A stretch of DNA of 36,444 bases from Pigoraptor vietnamica (lineage: Eukaryota > Opisthokonta > Filasterea): NCBI GenBank assembly GCA_943704525.1, contig CALSCQ010002780.1, forward strand, positions 1-36,444, written 5' to 3'. The notes beneath the pieces are model-generated. The model was not told the DNA's origin. It worked only from the letters and a program-made list of their open reading frames with translations, and ran no database searches. Positions 1 to 10,800 of this stretch are shown here, in pieces. The first letter of the stretch is position 1, and each line of letters opens with the position of its first letter. Made by a program: the position numbers and the translations under genes.

Positions 1-46
1 CCCGACCCCGCCACCCCCCAAACACACACACACACTCTCTCTCTAG

Positions 47-3000
47 GCGTCGTGGTGCATCTGCTATTCCTGGAAGTTTGCGGTCCTTTTTGCGTCTGAC
101 CTTTGCAAGCGCGGCATTCGCGGAGAGCTCAAGGGTCTCGTCGTCGACGCGAGTGCGTGGGAGCGCGTGTGGGCCCAACTCGCTCGCGTCACTGTCGAGT
201 TCGCTGAGGACGATGGTCCGGAGTGGCGGGAAGGGGCCTCGCAGCTGCTCCTCGCCTTTTCTCTCTGCCAATTCCGAGAACTGTGTCCGCAGCCCGTGTA
301 CGACATGCTGCGCGCGAACAAGGCCCTCGAAGCGTCGCTCTATGCGGCCGCAGGGTGTACCAGGGGGACGCTGGCGCCGGTCGCAGCGGTCCAAATTGAC
401 CGCGCGATATGTGCGTGTGCTTCTTACGTTCATCTCTATCGCGAGGACATGGCGAGGTATCCCGCGATGCACTTGCGCTGTGCCTGGGCCATTCTCTCGA
501 GTACTGCTCTGCCCTCTTTGCCGCTCGAGGGCAGGGACTACATTCGCGAAATTGCGAAAGTGGAGAGAATTCGACGCGCGCTCTACGGCGCTCTAGGCGA
601 CTCTATCGGGCGGCTCTCCGGTCGCAGCGACATCAACTCGGTGAGGGTCTGCGTGGAGCTGCACGTAATCCTGCAGCAGGCGGAGAGAGACGCACTTCGC
701 TCCCACGCGCACGACGGCGATCCCTCCGTCGTACGCGCGCGGTGCGATGATGCGACGAGTGAAGTCGCGGGCAGCAGCGCACATACCGCGCGAGGGGGGC
801 TGACGGAGCACACCGAGTCGCTTCTGTGGGCCGCGCTGAGGTCAGCCCTCTCACGTGACGTGGACGCCGTCACCGTGACAAAAAGTCACGCATGGGCGCG
901 ATTGTGGTATCTTGCGTTGCAGGCCGTTCTCGAGCAGCACAAACGCGGGCGCGTCGACGCACTGGAGCTCACTCGCGTGACTGACGGCCGCTTGGACCCG
1001 CTTGTCGCCACCTTGGCCATGACGGTTACCGACGCCGAGGACGGAGTGGCGTGCGCGCAGCTGGTGCAGAGCATTCTCGACGATCCCCGCCGCACCCGCG
1101 CGTTCGATTCGGCCTTCTTCGCTTGCATAGGTCCAAAGACGGCGATATCGCTCATGACGACGCTTCTGCGCGTATCTGTTGGGGAAAATTGTGCCGGCGT
1201 CGATGGCCAGGATGTTCCTGCTCTTCTGCGCGTACTCGCGCGGATGTGCGAGCTTTGTCAGCCCCTGAATGCTAATACTGCGGAAAAGTTCTTTGAGGAG
1301 TACCAAGCATTTCTGACGACGCTAATGCGATACCTTGCGCGTGCGTTTGGCAGTGGACGTGCCGATGTTGCGCGCTGGGTTGTCCGTGTGACGGCGTCCT
1401 TTGGGCTTGTGTTCAGCAGGATATCCCTCAGTGACGGCCACTCCATTAACCTGTCCGTGTGCGAACGGGGGCTCGTCGATGCCCTGCGGACTTGGGGCTC
1501 CGCCAGCGACTGGGTGCGCGACGTACGGTTTGTGCTCGAGTGGGTGCGCGGCCTCCAGCGCGCACGTGGTCGTGATGACGCTGTGCTGGGAACACCCACG
1601 CTCGCCGTGACGAAGGGGGGCGAACAGCGGTTTGTTTATGCTCTTACGCGTTTGAGAGCAGGCGTCGCGTGCGACTGTGCGTTGGGGGTATCGCCAGCGC
1701 AAGATGGCCGTTGGTACAACACGGCCGTGAACGCTGTCCAGACGTTTCTGCAATCCGGTTCGATTGCTGCGTTGGAAAAGGCGGTCCAGGGCAGGGCCAA
1801 CTCGACCCGCGACGTGCTCGTCGTGTTTTGCATCGTCTGCGCGTTCGACATGTGGCAGCGGCCGGCCCTCATAGACTTGCTTGACAACTTCTTCTCTGCC
1901 GAGAACATTGCGGGCGGGTGCGTGCCTGTGGTTGATGTGCACATGCATCCGTGAAGGCTACCGTGAACTTGTGTTTGACGCACAACTGCAGTCCTTTTCC
2001 CGAATGTCTGTGCCAGCGTGCCGTGTGCAGTGAGCCTGACGTCACGCCACGTTTGTTCGCAATATTTTAGCATTCTTTCTATTACGGAACTTAAACCGCC
2101 TCGTGATGTAATATGGCTACTTCACGTGTCGCATGCGCAGAATTAAGCTGCTGCTAAGCTGCACCCCACCGCCGGACGAGCACGTGTGCGACGACGCCGC
2201 CGAGTTCCTTGTCAATGCTATCCGGCTGAAATGCCTGACGGTGGCGGCCATCGTCGCCGCAGTTGCGCCGCTGCGGGATTATCCCCACACCTTCGTTGTG
2301 ATCGGGACTGTAATGCACCTGCTCAAGGCATCGGAGGTTGGTATCTTGCAGATGACTGTAGTTACCGAGAACAGATGCATGGGCTCCCGCTCTAACGTCG
2401 TTACAATTATTAGGGCGAATTCGTTGCCGTGCGCGAGTGGAATGCGACGGGGATGGCCATCACCGAGTTGATGTCGACCGAACAGAGGAAGAACCCTGAG
2501 ACGCACCTGCGCCGGCTGGTAAGCGGTGCAACACTGCAATTCCGCGTTGTGCCTGTTCCTTTCCACGTGCGGTCGAAACCATCGCTCGGCATGCACGTGA
2601 GAGACAGTGACCGCCTTGTGCTAATTAGTTGGTTGGTTACGGCGCCGTCTCTGTGCAGGGCATCTCGTTTCTCTCTCCCGCGGAGCTTGCAGCGCGCCCG
2701 AAGGTCGTTTGCCCCACGTGCCAGTTCAAGAATCACCCGTTCCTCGCCCTCCTCGATCAAAGCCCTGGAGCGCCAGCCCATCTGTGCGAGAAAGGTGAAT
2801 GATTCTGTTGCAGTCGCTGCTAGTGTGACGGAAGCCTTATTGCGCACCCGCAACGCCGTTTCGTCAATTCATGTTACGCAATCGTTTCCTTGTGCGGAGT
2901 CACCCCATGGCCCGTAGTTTGTTGCGGCACGGTGTGAAGCAGGGATGGTTCACATTGGAGCATGGCATCTAATGTGGGTTTGCTGTTAATGCAGGAACGG

Positions 3001-3485
3001 GCACCCGTGTGCGCGATGCCAAAACAAGTCAGCAAGCACCCGTCAGTCAAGAGAAGCGCCGCGCGCCCTCCGCGTCCCCTACGCCTGCGCCGGCGACCTC
3101 GTTGAACGGCCCCAAACACGCACAATCAACGGCGGCGGCAGGGGCGGACCCTCGCGATACCCCTGCGACAGCGGTTTCGCGGACGACAGGCCAAGCGGAT
3201 GTGATGAGGGCTACTGTGGCCATGCTGACGGAAGCCGCCGAGAAGATTGCATCTGCCTCCCCCATTCGCTCGCCAGTTCCGCCGTCTGCGGAGCCCATGC
3301 TGTCCGGCAACCAGGGCACGTCAGACAGCGACGTAGCCGCCGTTTCTCGCACGTGCGAGGCGTGTGGGAAGGGTGACGTCAAGCTGCTCAAGTGCGGTGC
3401 GTGTCTCGCGGTGCGCTACTGTTCCCGCGAGTGCCAGAAGGTTGCGTGGCCGCAGCACCGCACGGAGTGCACAGGGCGGCGATGA
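47..3485 (+). CDS. MYND zinc-finger protein, 5' end missing
   Basis: Five exons join in frame: 47-1917, 2141-2336, 2414-2518, 2659-2794 and 2995-3485 (stop TGA). All introns are GT-AG. Bases 1-46 look like the end of an upstream intron (CA/CT tract, then CTCTCTCTAG), so the true start is outside the window. The visible part is 932 residues. Most of it is alpha-helical, Ala/Leu/Arg-rich, with no family I recognise; an ARM/HEAT-like solenoid is possible. Exon 4 carries a CPTC pair followed by a His and Cys about 20 residues later, a possible small zinc site. A Ser/Pro/Ala-rich linker leads to a C-terminal MYND finger: CEAC, then C-x2-C, YC-x3-C, x7-H-x3-C, complete and typical. MYND fingers usually bind proline-rich partner peptides, so an adaptor or co-regulator role is a family inference; the N-terminal function is unknown. 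Confidence 0.85.
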
Positions 3486-5089
3486 GCGCATGCAGAAGTT
3501 TCAAAGTAAAACCCTTGGCGCTGTATTTGGGAAAACAAGCGCCTCTGCGAACCGGCGCACACACCCGCCAATGCTTTGGCGCAGTCGGAGGTCGCAAGAG
3601 CGAATCTGTTAATCGTCCTTACTTGGTCCCGGCCCCAAGTATTTCCGAAAAAAAATGACCGGACTGATGACAGGTCACCTGGACAGGGTGAACAGGATAA
3701 CACATACACGCGCGCGTGATGTGAACCCAGGGTTAGCACGGTTCAGAATGTGTCGCAGTCCATCGTCTCCTCTGGCGTTGTAGTCCCTTTCGTGTGCGTG
3801 CACTTGAGTGAAGCCATTCGCAACCGACGCAGCACTGCGACTGAACTGCCACTGAAAACGGACTCTGTGAATGGCCCACGAGAGCACGGAAAAGTTGGGC
3901 GTTGAGCAGCGCGTGCGCGCCGAGCAGGGTGGGCTTGCATCGGTGGACGCGCCCTTGCACACCGAGTCAAGCCCTCGCGAACACGCGACGCCCGCCACCG
4001 CACTCCCCGTGGACCAATCTCACGCCAACATCGCCCCTGGTGCCAAGCCCACACGCAGACGGTGGCCTCGTCGAACGGCAGCGACGCACGCGCCCACAGC
4101 CACGAACTCGTCGAAGGCGGCCTCGCATCCGCACGCGGCCAGTACCCCTTGACGCCGAACCCGCCCTTCAGTCCCTCAGTGATGGCGGCTCTAGAGCGAC
4201 GAACACAAGCGATGGCCCGACGGTCGCGAGGTAGATCCCCACTGGCACGCTACCCCCGTATTGTGGCAACGGCTGGACTGCGGCGAGTGGAAGCGCTGAC
4301 GAGGCAAACACGGCCAGTCGCGCGGGTGGCGACGCAGCACGACGGGGAGCAAGCCCCACCCCCCAGTGGCAACAGCACGACTGCGAGACCCAACTACAGC
4401 CGGCGCACGAGCCCACGTAACAGATCGACGCGTGCGAGCACCCAAGTCGCACCCACACGACCGACCCACTGAGCCCCATGCACTGCCTCGCGGGTATAGC
4501 GCTTGATGCAGGGTCCTTGTCTTGAATTGAATGCGTTGAATGTGTGTCTCTTCTATAGTCACGTGAACTGCAGCCGAGACCGACACTAGGCGAGCAAACG
4601 GGAGAATGCTTTCAGTCCGAGTGCATTCCAGCAGCACGCGGTAGCAGTGGGGAGCCGTAGTCTCGCGGTCTTTTACATTCGTGCTAGAGTTAGTGCCGAA
4701 TGGCACGAGGTCAGCTCGCTTTCTTCCCACGTCCGCACTGTAGTTGAGTAGGAATAGCGTGCGCGCGGTGCCGTAAGCAGTGAACGAGTCTCAGGGCGAA
4801 GTGGAATTTTACTGGCATGGGTCTGACGGCGCCGACAACAGTGACCTGCGCTTGCTGGAGGGCGCCTCCCCCGGTGACACCGACCTGCGCTTTGCCCTGT
4901 GCTTGTTGGCGGGCGCGGCTTCTGCCGTCATGACAGCCATTGGATGAACGACACCGCCGCGCTCGCATACTCGATCCACTCTGGTAGCTCACCGCCACGA
5001 ATTGTGCCAAGGGAGCGTACCTCGTCGCCCGACACCCACCTGGGCGCACGCTGTTAGTGACAAACCACGTAGCATTACTTGCAAACGCA
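3486..5089. other. Intergenic, no convincing gene
   Basis: This is the 3' flank of the MYND gene and beyond. An AGTAAA hexamer about 20 bp after the stop (near 3505) could be a poly(A) signal. A short stem-loop lies at 3621-3640 (ACTTGG/CCAAGT, 8-nt loop). Open frames exist at 3871-4152 (+), 4062-4472 (+) and 4191-4730 (-), but they overlap each other, are rich in Arg/Pro/Thr/Ala, show no domain and no splice-phase support. I treat them as chance frames of GC-rich DNA. Confidence 0.5.
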
Positions 5090-5168
5090 CTGACACACAC
5101 GCACACACACATACGCACGCCCAAACACACATAATGACACACACACAGACACACACAGACACTCACAG

Positions 5169-5210
<42 letters not shown>

Positions 5211-5331
5211 CACACACACACGCACACACACACACACATGCACTCTCACACGGGCACCCACCTGAACACCCACCCACCTACCCACCCACCCACACACACA
5301 CAACACGCACGCACGCACGCACGCACGCACG
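5090..5331. repeat. (CA)n microsatellite with (CGCA)n end
   Basis: The stretch is almost pure CA dinucleotides with CGCA, CCCA and CAGA interruptions. It ends in about six CGCA tetranucleotides (5305-5331). It can form Z-DNA-prone alternating purine-pyrimidine tracts. It encodes no plausible protein. Confidence 0.95.
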
Positions 5332-5728
5332 ATGAACCGCCCGTCACTCTCTCGCTGGCACACGACCAGCGCAAAGCAGTGCGTCTTGCAATTGAGTGCC
5401 ATTCTGTCTGACGTCCCCCCTGTTTTGGACGCCAATGTTCAGCTCCCTTGATTACTGCCCGTCACATACTCGCTCGGGATTGCAGTACTGCGAGACATGT
5501 TGCACTCCATGCGAGTTCGATGTAGCAAGACACAGCAAGCGGCGGATGCGGCCCCTGTGCGTGTCCCGTCATGCGGACACGTACAGTCCAGTCCAGGAAA
5601 CAAGGGCGTGTTGGACACTCAGCGGCTCGGTGGCACGCGTTCTTTGATGACGTCACATATTTGTCCGGTCTGAGGCGAAGGAAACAACACGCTTGTTAAT
5701 ATTACGACCCCCCGCGCGCGCGGTTAAG
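5332..5728. other. Intergenic, nothing recognised
   Basis: Unique sequence between two microsatellites. An 83-codon open frame at 5396-5647 (+) has no recognisable domain, start context or splice signal that would support it. Confidence 0.5.
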
Positions 5729-5862
5729 GTGTGAGTGTGTGAGTGAGTGTGAGTGTGAGTGTGTGTGTGTGTGGGGGGGGGTGCACGTGTGGGTGCACGT
5801 GTGGGTGCACGTGTGTGTGTATAGTGTGTGTGTGCGTGCGTTCGTGCGTGCGTGCGCGTGAC
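5729..5862. repeat. (TG)n microsatellite with three CACGTG-bearing 12-mers
   Basis: A (GTGA/GT)n tract. Near 5778-5815 it contains three head-to-tail copies of GGGTGCACGTGT, each with a CACGTG hexamer, then (TGCG)n. It lies about 250 bp upstream of the TATA box of the fascin-like gene. Confidence 0.9.
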
Positions 5863-5982
5863 TGCGGGACACTAACACACCCAGTCACCACTCACGGGAA
5901 TTATGCAGGCACACGCGGCCGTGTGAATGGCTGGACACACACAACGAGTTAACAGGATATGCGCGTGGGTATTTGCGTCATG

Positions 5983-6066
5983 TTTCGTTCGCAGTGCACT
6001 GTGAGTTTGTTTTCGTTCGCAGTGCACCGTGAGTTTGTTTTCGTTCGCTGTGGCACTGAGAGAATG
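5983..6066 (+). repeat. 28-bp tandem repeat, 2-3 copies, upstream of TATA box
   Basis: Units at 5983-6010 and 6011-6038 differ at one base; each begins TTTCGTTCGCAGTGCAC and ends GTGAGTTTGT. A third, diverged copy starts at 6039. The array ends about 50 bp ahead of the TATA box at 6116, a position suited to upstream activator sites. No factor is assigned. Confidence 0.8.
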
Positions 6067-6115
6067 GTTCGTTCGTGGGATCGAAAGAGCGTTCCCTGGC
6101 GCCGGGATGCATCAG

Positions 6116-6126
6116 TATATATAAAG
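6116..6126 (+). promoter_or_regulatory. TATA box of fascin-like gene
   Basis: TATATATAAAG is a textbook TATA element in otherwise GC-rich DNA. Transcription would start near 6145-6155. The predicted leader (about 6147-6193) has no ATG and ends in AAG before GTACGC, which fits a 5'-UTR exon spliced to 6332. Confidence 0.75.
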
Positions 6127-6193
6127 CACCGACGCCGCTGTTCCGCGAACCATAGCAGTCGATTCTGAAGACGGGAAGGTCGAAAAAGTTAAG

Positions 6194-6331
6194 GTACGCC
6201 ATGCGCCCTCAGTTGAGCGTCACTCAACTTGCGTAGACTGGGTTGTGTTGAGTTGAGTTGAGTTGTGTTGAGTTGAGAAGTAATATGCAATGTCTCCATT
6301 TTTGCATCGCCTTCGACAGTAATCAACTCAG
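6194..6331 (+). other. Probable 5'-UTR intron
   Basis: The donor is AAG|GTACGC and the acceptor is AATCAACTCAG at 6331, one base before the first good ATG (6333). Inside is a (GTTGA)n tract at about 6244-6278. It is inferred from splice consensus and the lack of an ATG in the leader; a transcript is needed for proof. Confidence 0.6.
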
Positions 6332-6332
6332 G

Positions 6333-6839
6333 ATGGAGGCCATTCCGACGGACATGGGGTGGGTGTCCCTCGTGACAAGCCACAACCGCTATGTGCAGTG
6401 CACCTCCGAGGGCGAATTGCGCACGAGCAACGACACGCGCGGGGTCGAGGAGACATTGCAAATGGTCGGGCAGTACGACAAGGTCGCCTTCCGAGTGCAG
6501 GGTCGCGACACGTACCTGGAGGTGCTGCCCGATGGCACCTGCCGCTGCGTACAGAAAGCACCCAACAATGACTGTTGGTTCTTTCTCTTCCTCGTGGACG
6601 GCAAGTACGTGCTTCAGCACTGCGCCACGGGGTGGTACCTGCGTGCCTTCCCGCCGGACGCGAACTATCGGGCGAACGGGCACAACATGCAGGTGTATTC
6701 GGCGTCGAAGGTTGGCGACGAAGAGCGCTTTGGGATCAATCCGGAGCCGCCTGCCGAAGCTAAGTCGTGGCTGGACAAGGCCGCTGAGTGGGGCGTCAGG
6801 CTGATCAAGGTTGGCCACGATCGCCAATGGCGTCGTTAA
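6333..6839 (+). CDS. Small beta-trefoil (fascin/actin-crosslinking-like) protein
   Basis: The product is 168 residues. ATG 6333 was chosen because the open frame upstream lies in the presumed 5'-UTR intron and starts without a normal ATG. Residues about 10-130 show the fascin-type trefoil pattern: a V-S-L-V-T start, NRYVQC, repeated G-x-L-R strands, an E-x-L-Q-M-V strand followed by KVAFRVQ, then DTYLEVLPDG, a WFFLFLVDGKYVLQ repeat and a GWYLRAF repeat. A short amphipathic tail (SWLDKAAEWGVRLIKVG) ends the protein. Fascin domains bundle actin, but a single trefoil of this size may equally bind sugars or lipids. There is no signal peptide, so it is probably cytosolic. The fold call rests on pattern, not on an alignment. 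Confidence 0.65.
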   Translation: MEAIPTDMGWVSLVTSHNRYVQCTSEGELRTSNDTRGVEETLQMVGQYDKVAFRVQGRDTYLEVLPDGTCRCVQKAPNNDCWFFLFLVDGKYVLQHCATGWYLRAFPPDANYRANGHNMQVYSASKVGDEERFGINPEPPAEAKSWLDKAAEWGVRLIKVGHDRQWRR

Positions 6840-6863
6840 GGTGCTGCCAGTCTGAGCAGCACC
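6840..6863 (+). other. Perfect stem-loop directly after the stop codon
   Basis: GGTGCTGC pairs with GCAGCACC (8 bp) around the loop CAGTCTGA. It begins at the base after the TAA of the fascin-like gene, so it would sit at the very start of the 3' UTR. It does not match the histone 3' stem-loop (6-bp stem, 4-nt loop). Confidence 0.7.
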
Positions 6864-7209
6864 GCGCGGCGAAGACTGCTGAGCTGAAATTGTAAACGAG
6901 TGTATCTCTCCAGTTTGGCATTGGCCGTATGGCAGACTGTTCCGACTGCCTGGCCTCACGTTTATGGATCGCCGTCTGAAGGGTCGGGTGTTGGCGATGG
7001 CTCATGCCGCGACGGCGGTCGGGTTGCCCGTTGTAGTTGGCGGGATTTCCGTGTTTCTATTTGGTTCAGAACCACCAGCTGCTGGCCCTGGATGTCAGTT
7101 CGCCACCGCCCCGTGGCCACACACCGAGTCGGCCTTAGCGGTGGCGTGACTTCTTCGACCGTTCGTTCCCTCCGTCGTCGTCGTCGTCGTGCGACTTGTG
7201 CGTGAATGC
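6864..7209. other. Intergenic, nothing recognised
   Basis: This is the 3' flank of the fascin-like gene. No open frame with a recognisable domain and no clear poly(A) signal were seen. Confidence 0.5.
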
Positions 7210-7284
7210 GTGCGTGTGTGTGTGTATGTGTGTGTGTATGTGTGTGTGTGTGCGTGTGCGTGTGTGTGTATGTGTATGTGTGCC

Positions 7285-7316
<32 letters not shown>

Positions 7317-7535
7317 CTGTGTGTGCGTGTGCGTATGTGTGTCTGTGTAAGTGTACGTGTGTGTATATATATATGTGTGTGTGCATGTATGTGCGTGTGT
7401 GTGTGCGTGTGTGTGTGTGTGAAAATGTGCGTGTGTGCGTGTGTGTGTGTTGTATGTGTATGTGTGTGTGTGTGTGCGTGCGTGTGTGCGAGTGAGTATT
7501 ACGATGTATTGTTCACGTGTGTGTGTGTGTGTGAG
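7210..7535. repeat. (GT)n microsatellite
   Basis: About 325 bp of GT dinucleotides broken by GCGT, ATGT and TATATATA interruptions. The apparent Cys/Val open frames across it are artefacts of the repeat. Confidence 0.95.
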
Positions 7536-7639
7536 TATGTATCAGTGTCCATCCCTTCAGTCTTCGTATCGGGCGCGACGTGCGCACGTGACGTTCACTT
7601 GCACCAAATGCGCACCGTCGAGTGTTCGTGTTGCGAAAG

Positions 7640-7668
7640 CAAGGGCTCTAACCTTCTAAGAGCCCTTG
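7640..7668 (-). other. Ten-bp stem-loop 3' of the EGF/LamG gene
   Basis: CAAGGGCTCT and AGAGCCCTTG pair perfectly around a 9-nt loop (AACCTTCTA). It lies about 155 bp beyond the stop codon of the minus-strand EGF/LamG gene, within its likely 3' UTR or 3'-end region. Confidence 0.65.
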
Positions 7669-7823
7669 GCGCAAAGTTTTCTCAAAGCGCGGGCTTACTT
7701 TGCTGTGATCCTAAACGCTCGAACGCTGCCGCACGCACGCGCACGACGCTCTCACTCACGACCTCTCCGTGTTTTGCTCATTTTTTATACTTCAACGGAA
7801 CCGCAGGCACGCGCCAACGACAT

Positions 7824-10800
7824 CTACAACGCCGCACATGTGTAGGCGCTCGCTTTGCTGTACGCGACGACGGCAAAGTCGCTCGCGCGGAGTCCACCGA
7901 CGGCGACAATCTGGACGCACCCGCGGATCGTAATCGCAGCCGAGCGGAGGTTCTGCAGCATCGTTCCCGTCGTGCTCACACCGCTCGACACGGCAACGCC
8001 GTTGTTGACGGAGACGGCCAGCGAGCCACTCCCGATAACCACTGTCACCGTGTGCTCGGCGCCGTCGTCCGTCAGAGCGCCGCCGACGCTTGCGACCACC
8101 CGCGCGGCCCGAGGGTCGAACAACGCGGAAGCAACGACGCGCCCGTTGATGTGCTGGACCTGGACCCATCTGGAATTGTCGGTGCTGTTGTACGCGAACA
8201 GGACGCCGTTCGAGTCGGTCGTGGCGAAGCGCAGTGTGAGCGTCATCTCCGCCTTGAGTGTCTGTGCGTTCGCCGTCGCCGCCACGCGCCCCCCGTCGCA
8301 CACAGAGACCACCTCGGGCAGCAGCTCGGGGGCGGTCGCGTCCGGCGCGCACTGCGAAGCGCACGTGCAGCACGTCGTCGACGCCCCCACCCACTGGGTC
8401 ACGTTGAGCGACGTGAGGGCGACGGTGTCGAGGTTGTTGATCGTCACGCACCCGTCGAGGCTTACCAGCAGCCTGTTGATGCCCTCGATCGACGCTGCGG
8501 TGGCGGTCGCCGTGGACGCAATGGAGCGGCCGACCATCACCGTCGCCCGCCCGTTTGTGGACGTGATGTTGACGGTCCGCTCGACGTCGTCGTCGAAGCG
8601 CCCCTGCAACCGCGCGGAGAGGGGACCGCTGCCGTAGTCAACCAAGAGGACGAGGTTTCCGTTCTCGAGCGTCAGCACGACCTTGTCGGCCGCCTTCCCC
8701 GTGAGGCTGAGGACGGTCCCGTTGAGTGCGCGGCTGCGCAGCTTGAGCGAAATGGCGAAGGACTTCCGGTTGTCCAGGAACGCGGGCGTCTGCGCTGCGA
8801 CGGACCCGCCGGCGCACATGCCCACCGTCGGCGACATGGTGGAGGGCGTGCCGGCGTACGCGTGGTCGTTGGCCGGGCACGCGCCGGTGACGTTGCGGGG
8901 GGCCGCGACGGTGTTGTTGCAGCCGCAGCACTTGTCCGATGCGCCGACCCAGTTCGTGAGGGCGATGTTTGCCGGCGTCACGCCATTGATGCCGTAGAGC
9001 GACAGGCACCCGCTGAAGCGCACGTCGACCCTCGTGATGCCATCCATCGTCGTCTCGGACATGCGTGGCGACTGGGCGGTCTTGCGCCCAACCGCCAACG
9101 AAACGCCGCCGTTTGAGGCCGTGAGCGTGACGTTGCGGAAGACGTTGTCGTGGAACGGGCCTGTGATCACCGCGCGGACCTCCCCTGCGCCAAAATTGGC
9201 CGTCGCGACGAGGTTGCCGGTGCCGGTGAGCCCGAGGGACAGTCCGTCGGTGCCATTTCCCGACAGCGCGAGGAGGACGCCGCCCACACGCGAAGCAGCG
9301 AAGCCGACGCTCACGGAGAACGACGCCTTGCCGTCGAGCACGGTGCGGGAGAGGGATCCCGAGACGACCGCCGCGCCGCCGCACATCCCGACCGTCGCCG
9401 GGAGCACCTGCGGCATGGTCACGAAGCGACCGCCCACCGATGGGCACATGGCGCCCGAAGTGGGCGTTGGCGACTGCGCAGCTGTGCTGGCCGTCGCGAG
9501 GCCTCCGGGCGTGCTGGACGCGGCCTGAGTCGCCTGTCCGCTCGCGCTCGCTGTGATGACCGTGGTAGTTGCTGCCGCTGCAGTCCCGGACGCCTGAGCG
9601 GAAGTCGCTGGAGACACCTTGGCAGTGGTGGACGCAGACGTCGCCGTCGTGGCTTTGCTCGTCGCAGACGCCTTGGCAGAAGTCGATGCGGACGCCTTCG
9701 CAGACGTTACAGACGTCGCCGTCGTCGCCTTGCTCGTCGTTTGCGCGGCCGCCGTCGTGGCCGAGCTCGCGGTAGCTTTCTTCGACGCTGTTGCGGACGC
9801 CGTCGCAGTCGACGCGACCGAGGGTGTCTTGCTCGATGCAGCCGCGGTCGTCTTCGTGGACGCAGTCGCCGTCTTGCTGGCCGAAGCGCTCGCCGTCGGC
9901 TTCGAACTCGCGCTCACTGTCGTCTTGGTAGCGGTTGTCGCAGACGCTGACCAAGTGGCTGTGCTCGAAGCACCGGCCGCCTTCGAAGTCGCCGATCCCA
10001 TTGCAGTCGCAACGGTTGAAGCTGCCACGGTCTTGCTTGCGACTGTCGCGGACGGTGAAGATGACGGCGACGCAGCTTTGGACGCCGCTGTCGTGCTGCC
10101 CGCTGTCACAGAGGGCGCCGCTGTCGTCTTGCTGGCCGCAGAGGCCGTCGCAGAGCTGGTGGCGACCTTGCGAGTCGACGCGAAGACACGCGCCCGCCAT
10201 CCGACGTGGGCACGGAATGCGCGCACAAAGGGCGCCGTGCCGCACATCGGACCGCAGCTCTTGTGGGCCTCCTTAAGGGCGGCCTGGCATGCGGCAAGGA
10301 CGGCCACGGGCTGGTTTCCGTACGTCGCGTTGCCGAGCGTCGCGTTGGTGTACGTCGCCACGGGCGCACACGCGACCGATGCGTTCGTTTGAGCGATGGC
10401 GCAGGTGCTACGCGCGCGGGCGGCGACGGCGGAAGACGATGCCATGCAGGCCTCGCTCGCGGCCGATGTGATGGCGCGCGCGAGCGACGCGACAGCGGAC
10501 GACTGCCTGCACGTGAATGCGAGAGGGGCAGCGGCGGTCTTGGTCCTGTTCGAGAGGGTGGAGAGGCGGCACGAGGCCCACCTCTGCACCGCGAGCGTGC
10601 AAGCGGCCGTCGGCGGGAGGCTGAACTGCTTGGCGGCAGCGAGAATCTCCGTCGTCGTGGCCGTTGGAGAGAACAGGCACACTGTCCTGAGGGCGTCGTC
10701 CGCCGCCGTGCAGTTGGCGGTGACCATGGAGAGCCCGGAGGCGCTGCTGCACTCGGTCGCGGGGGTACCGCAGTCGTCCCCGACAAAACCGACGGGGCAG

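Noticed and set aside
3871-4730. Overlapping open frames in the 3' flank of the MYND gene
   Set aside because: Low-complexity Arg/Pro/Thr composition, mutual overlap on both strands, no splice or promoter support.
7206-7535. Cys/Val-rich open frames across GT repeats (also at 5163-5435, 18491-19903 and 19515-20342)
   Set aside because: Translation of dinucleotide and minisatellite repeats.
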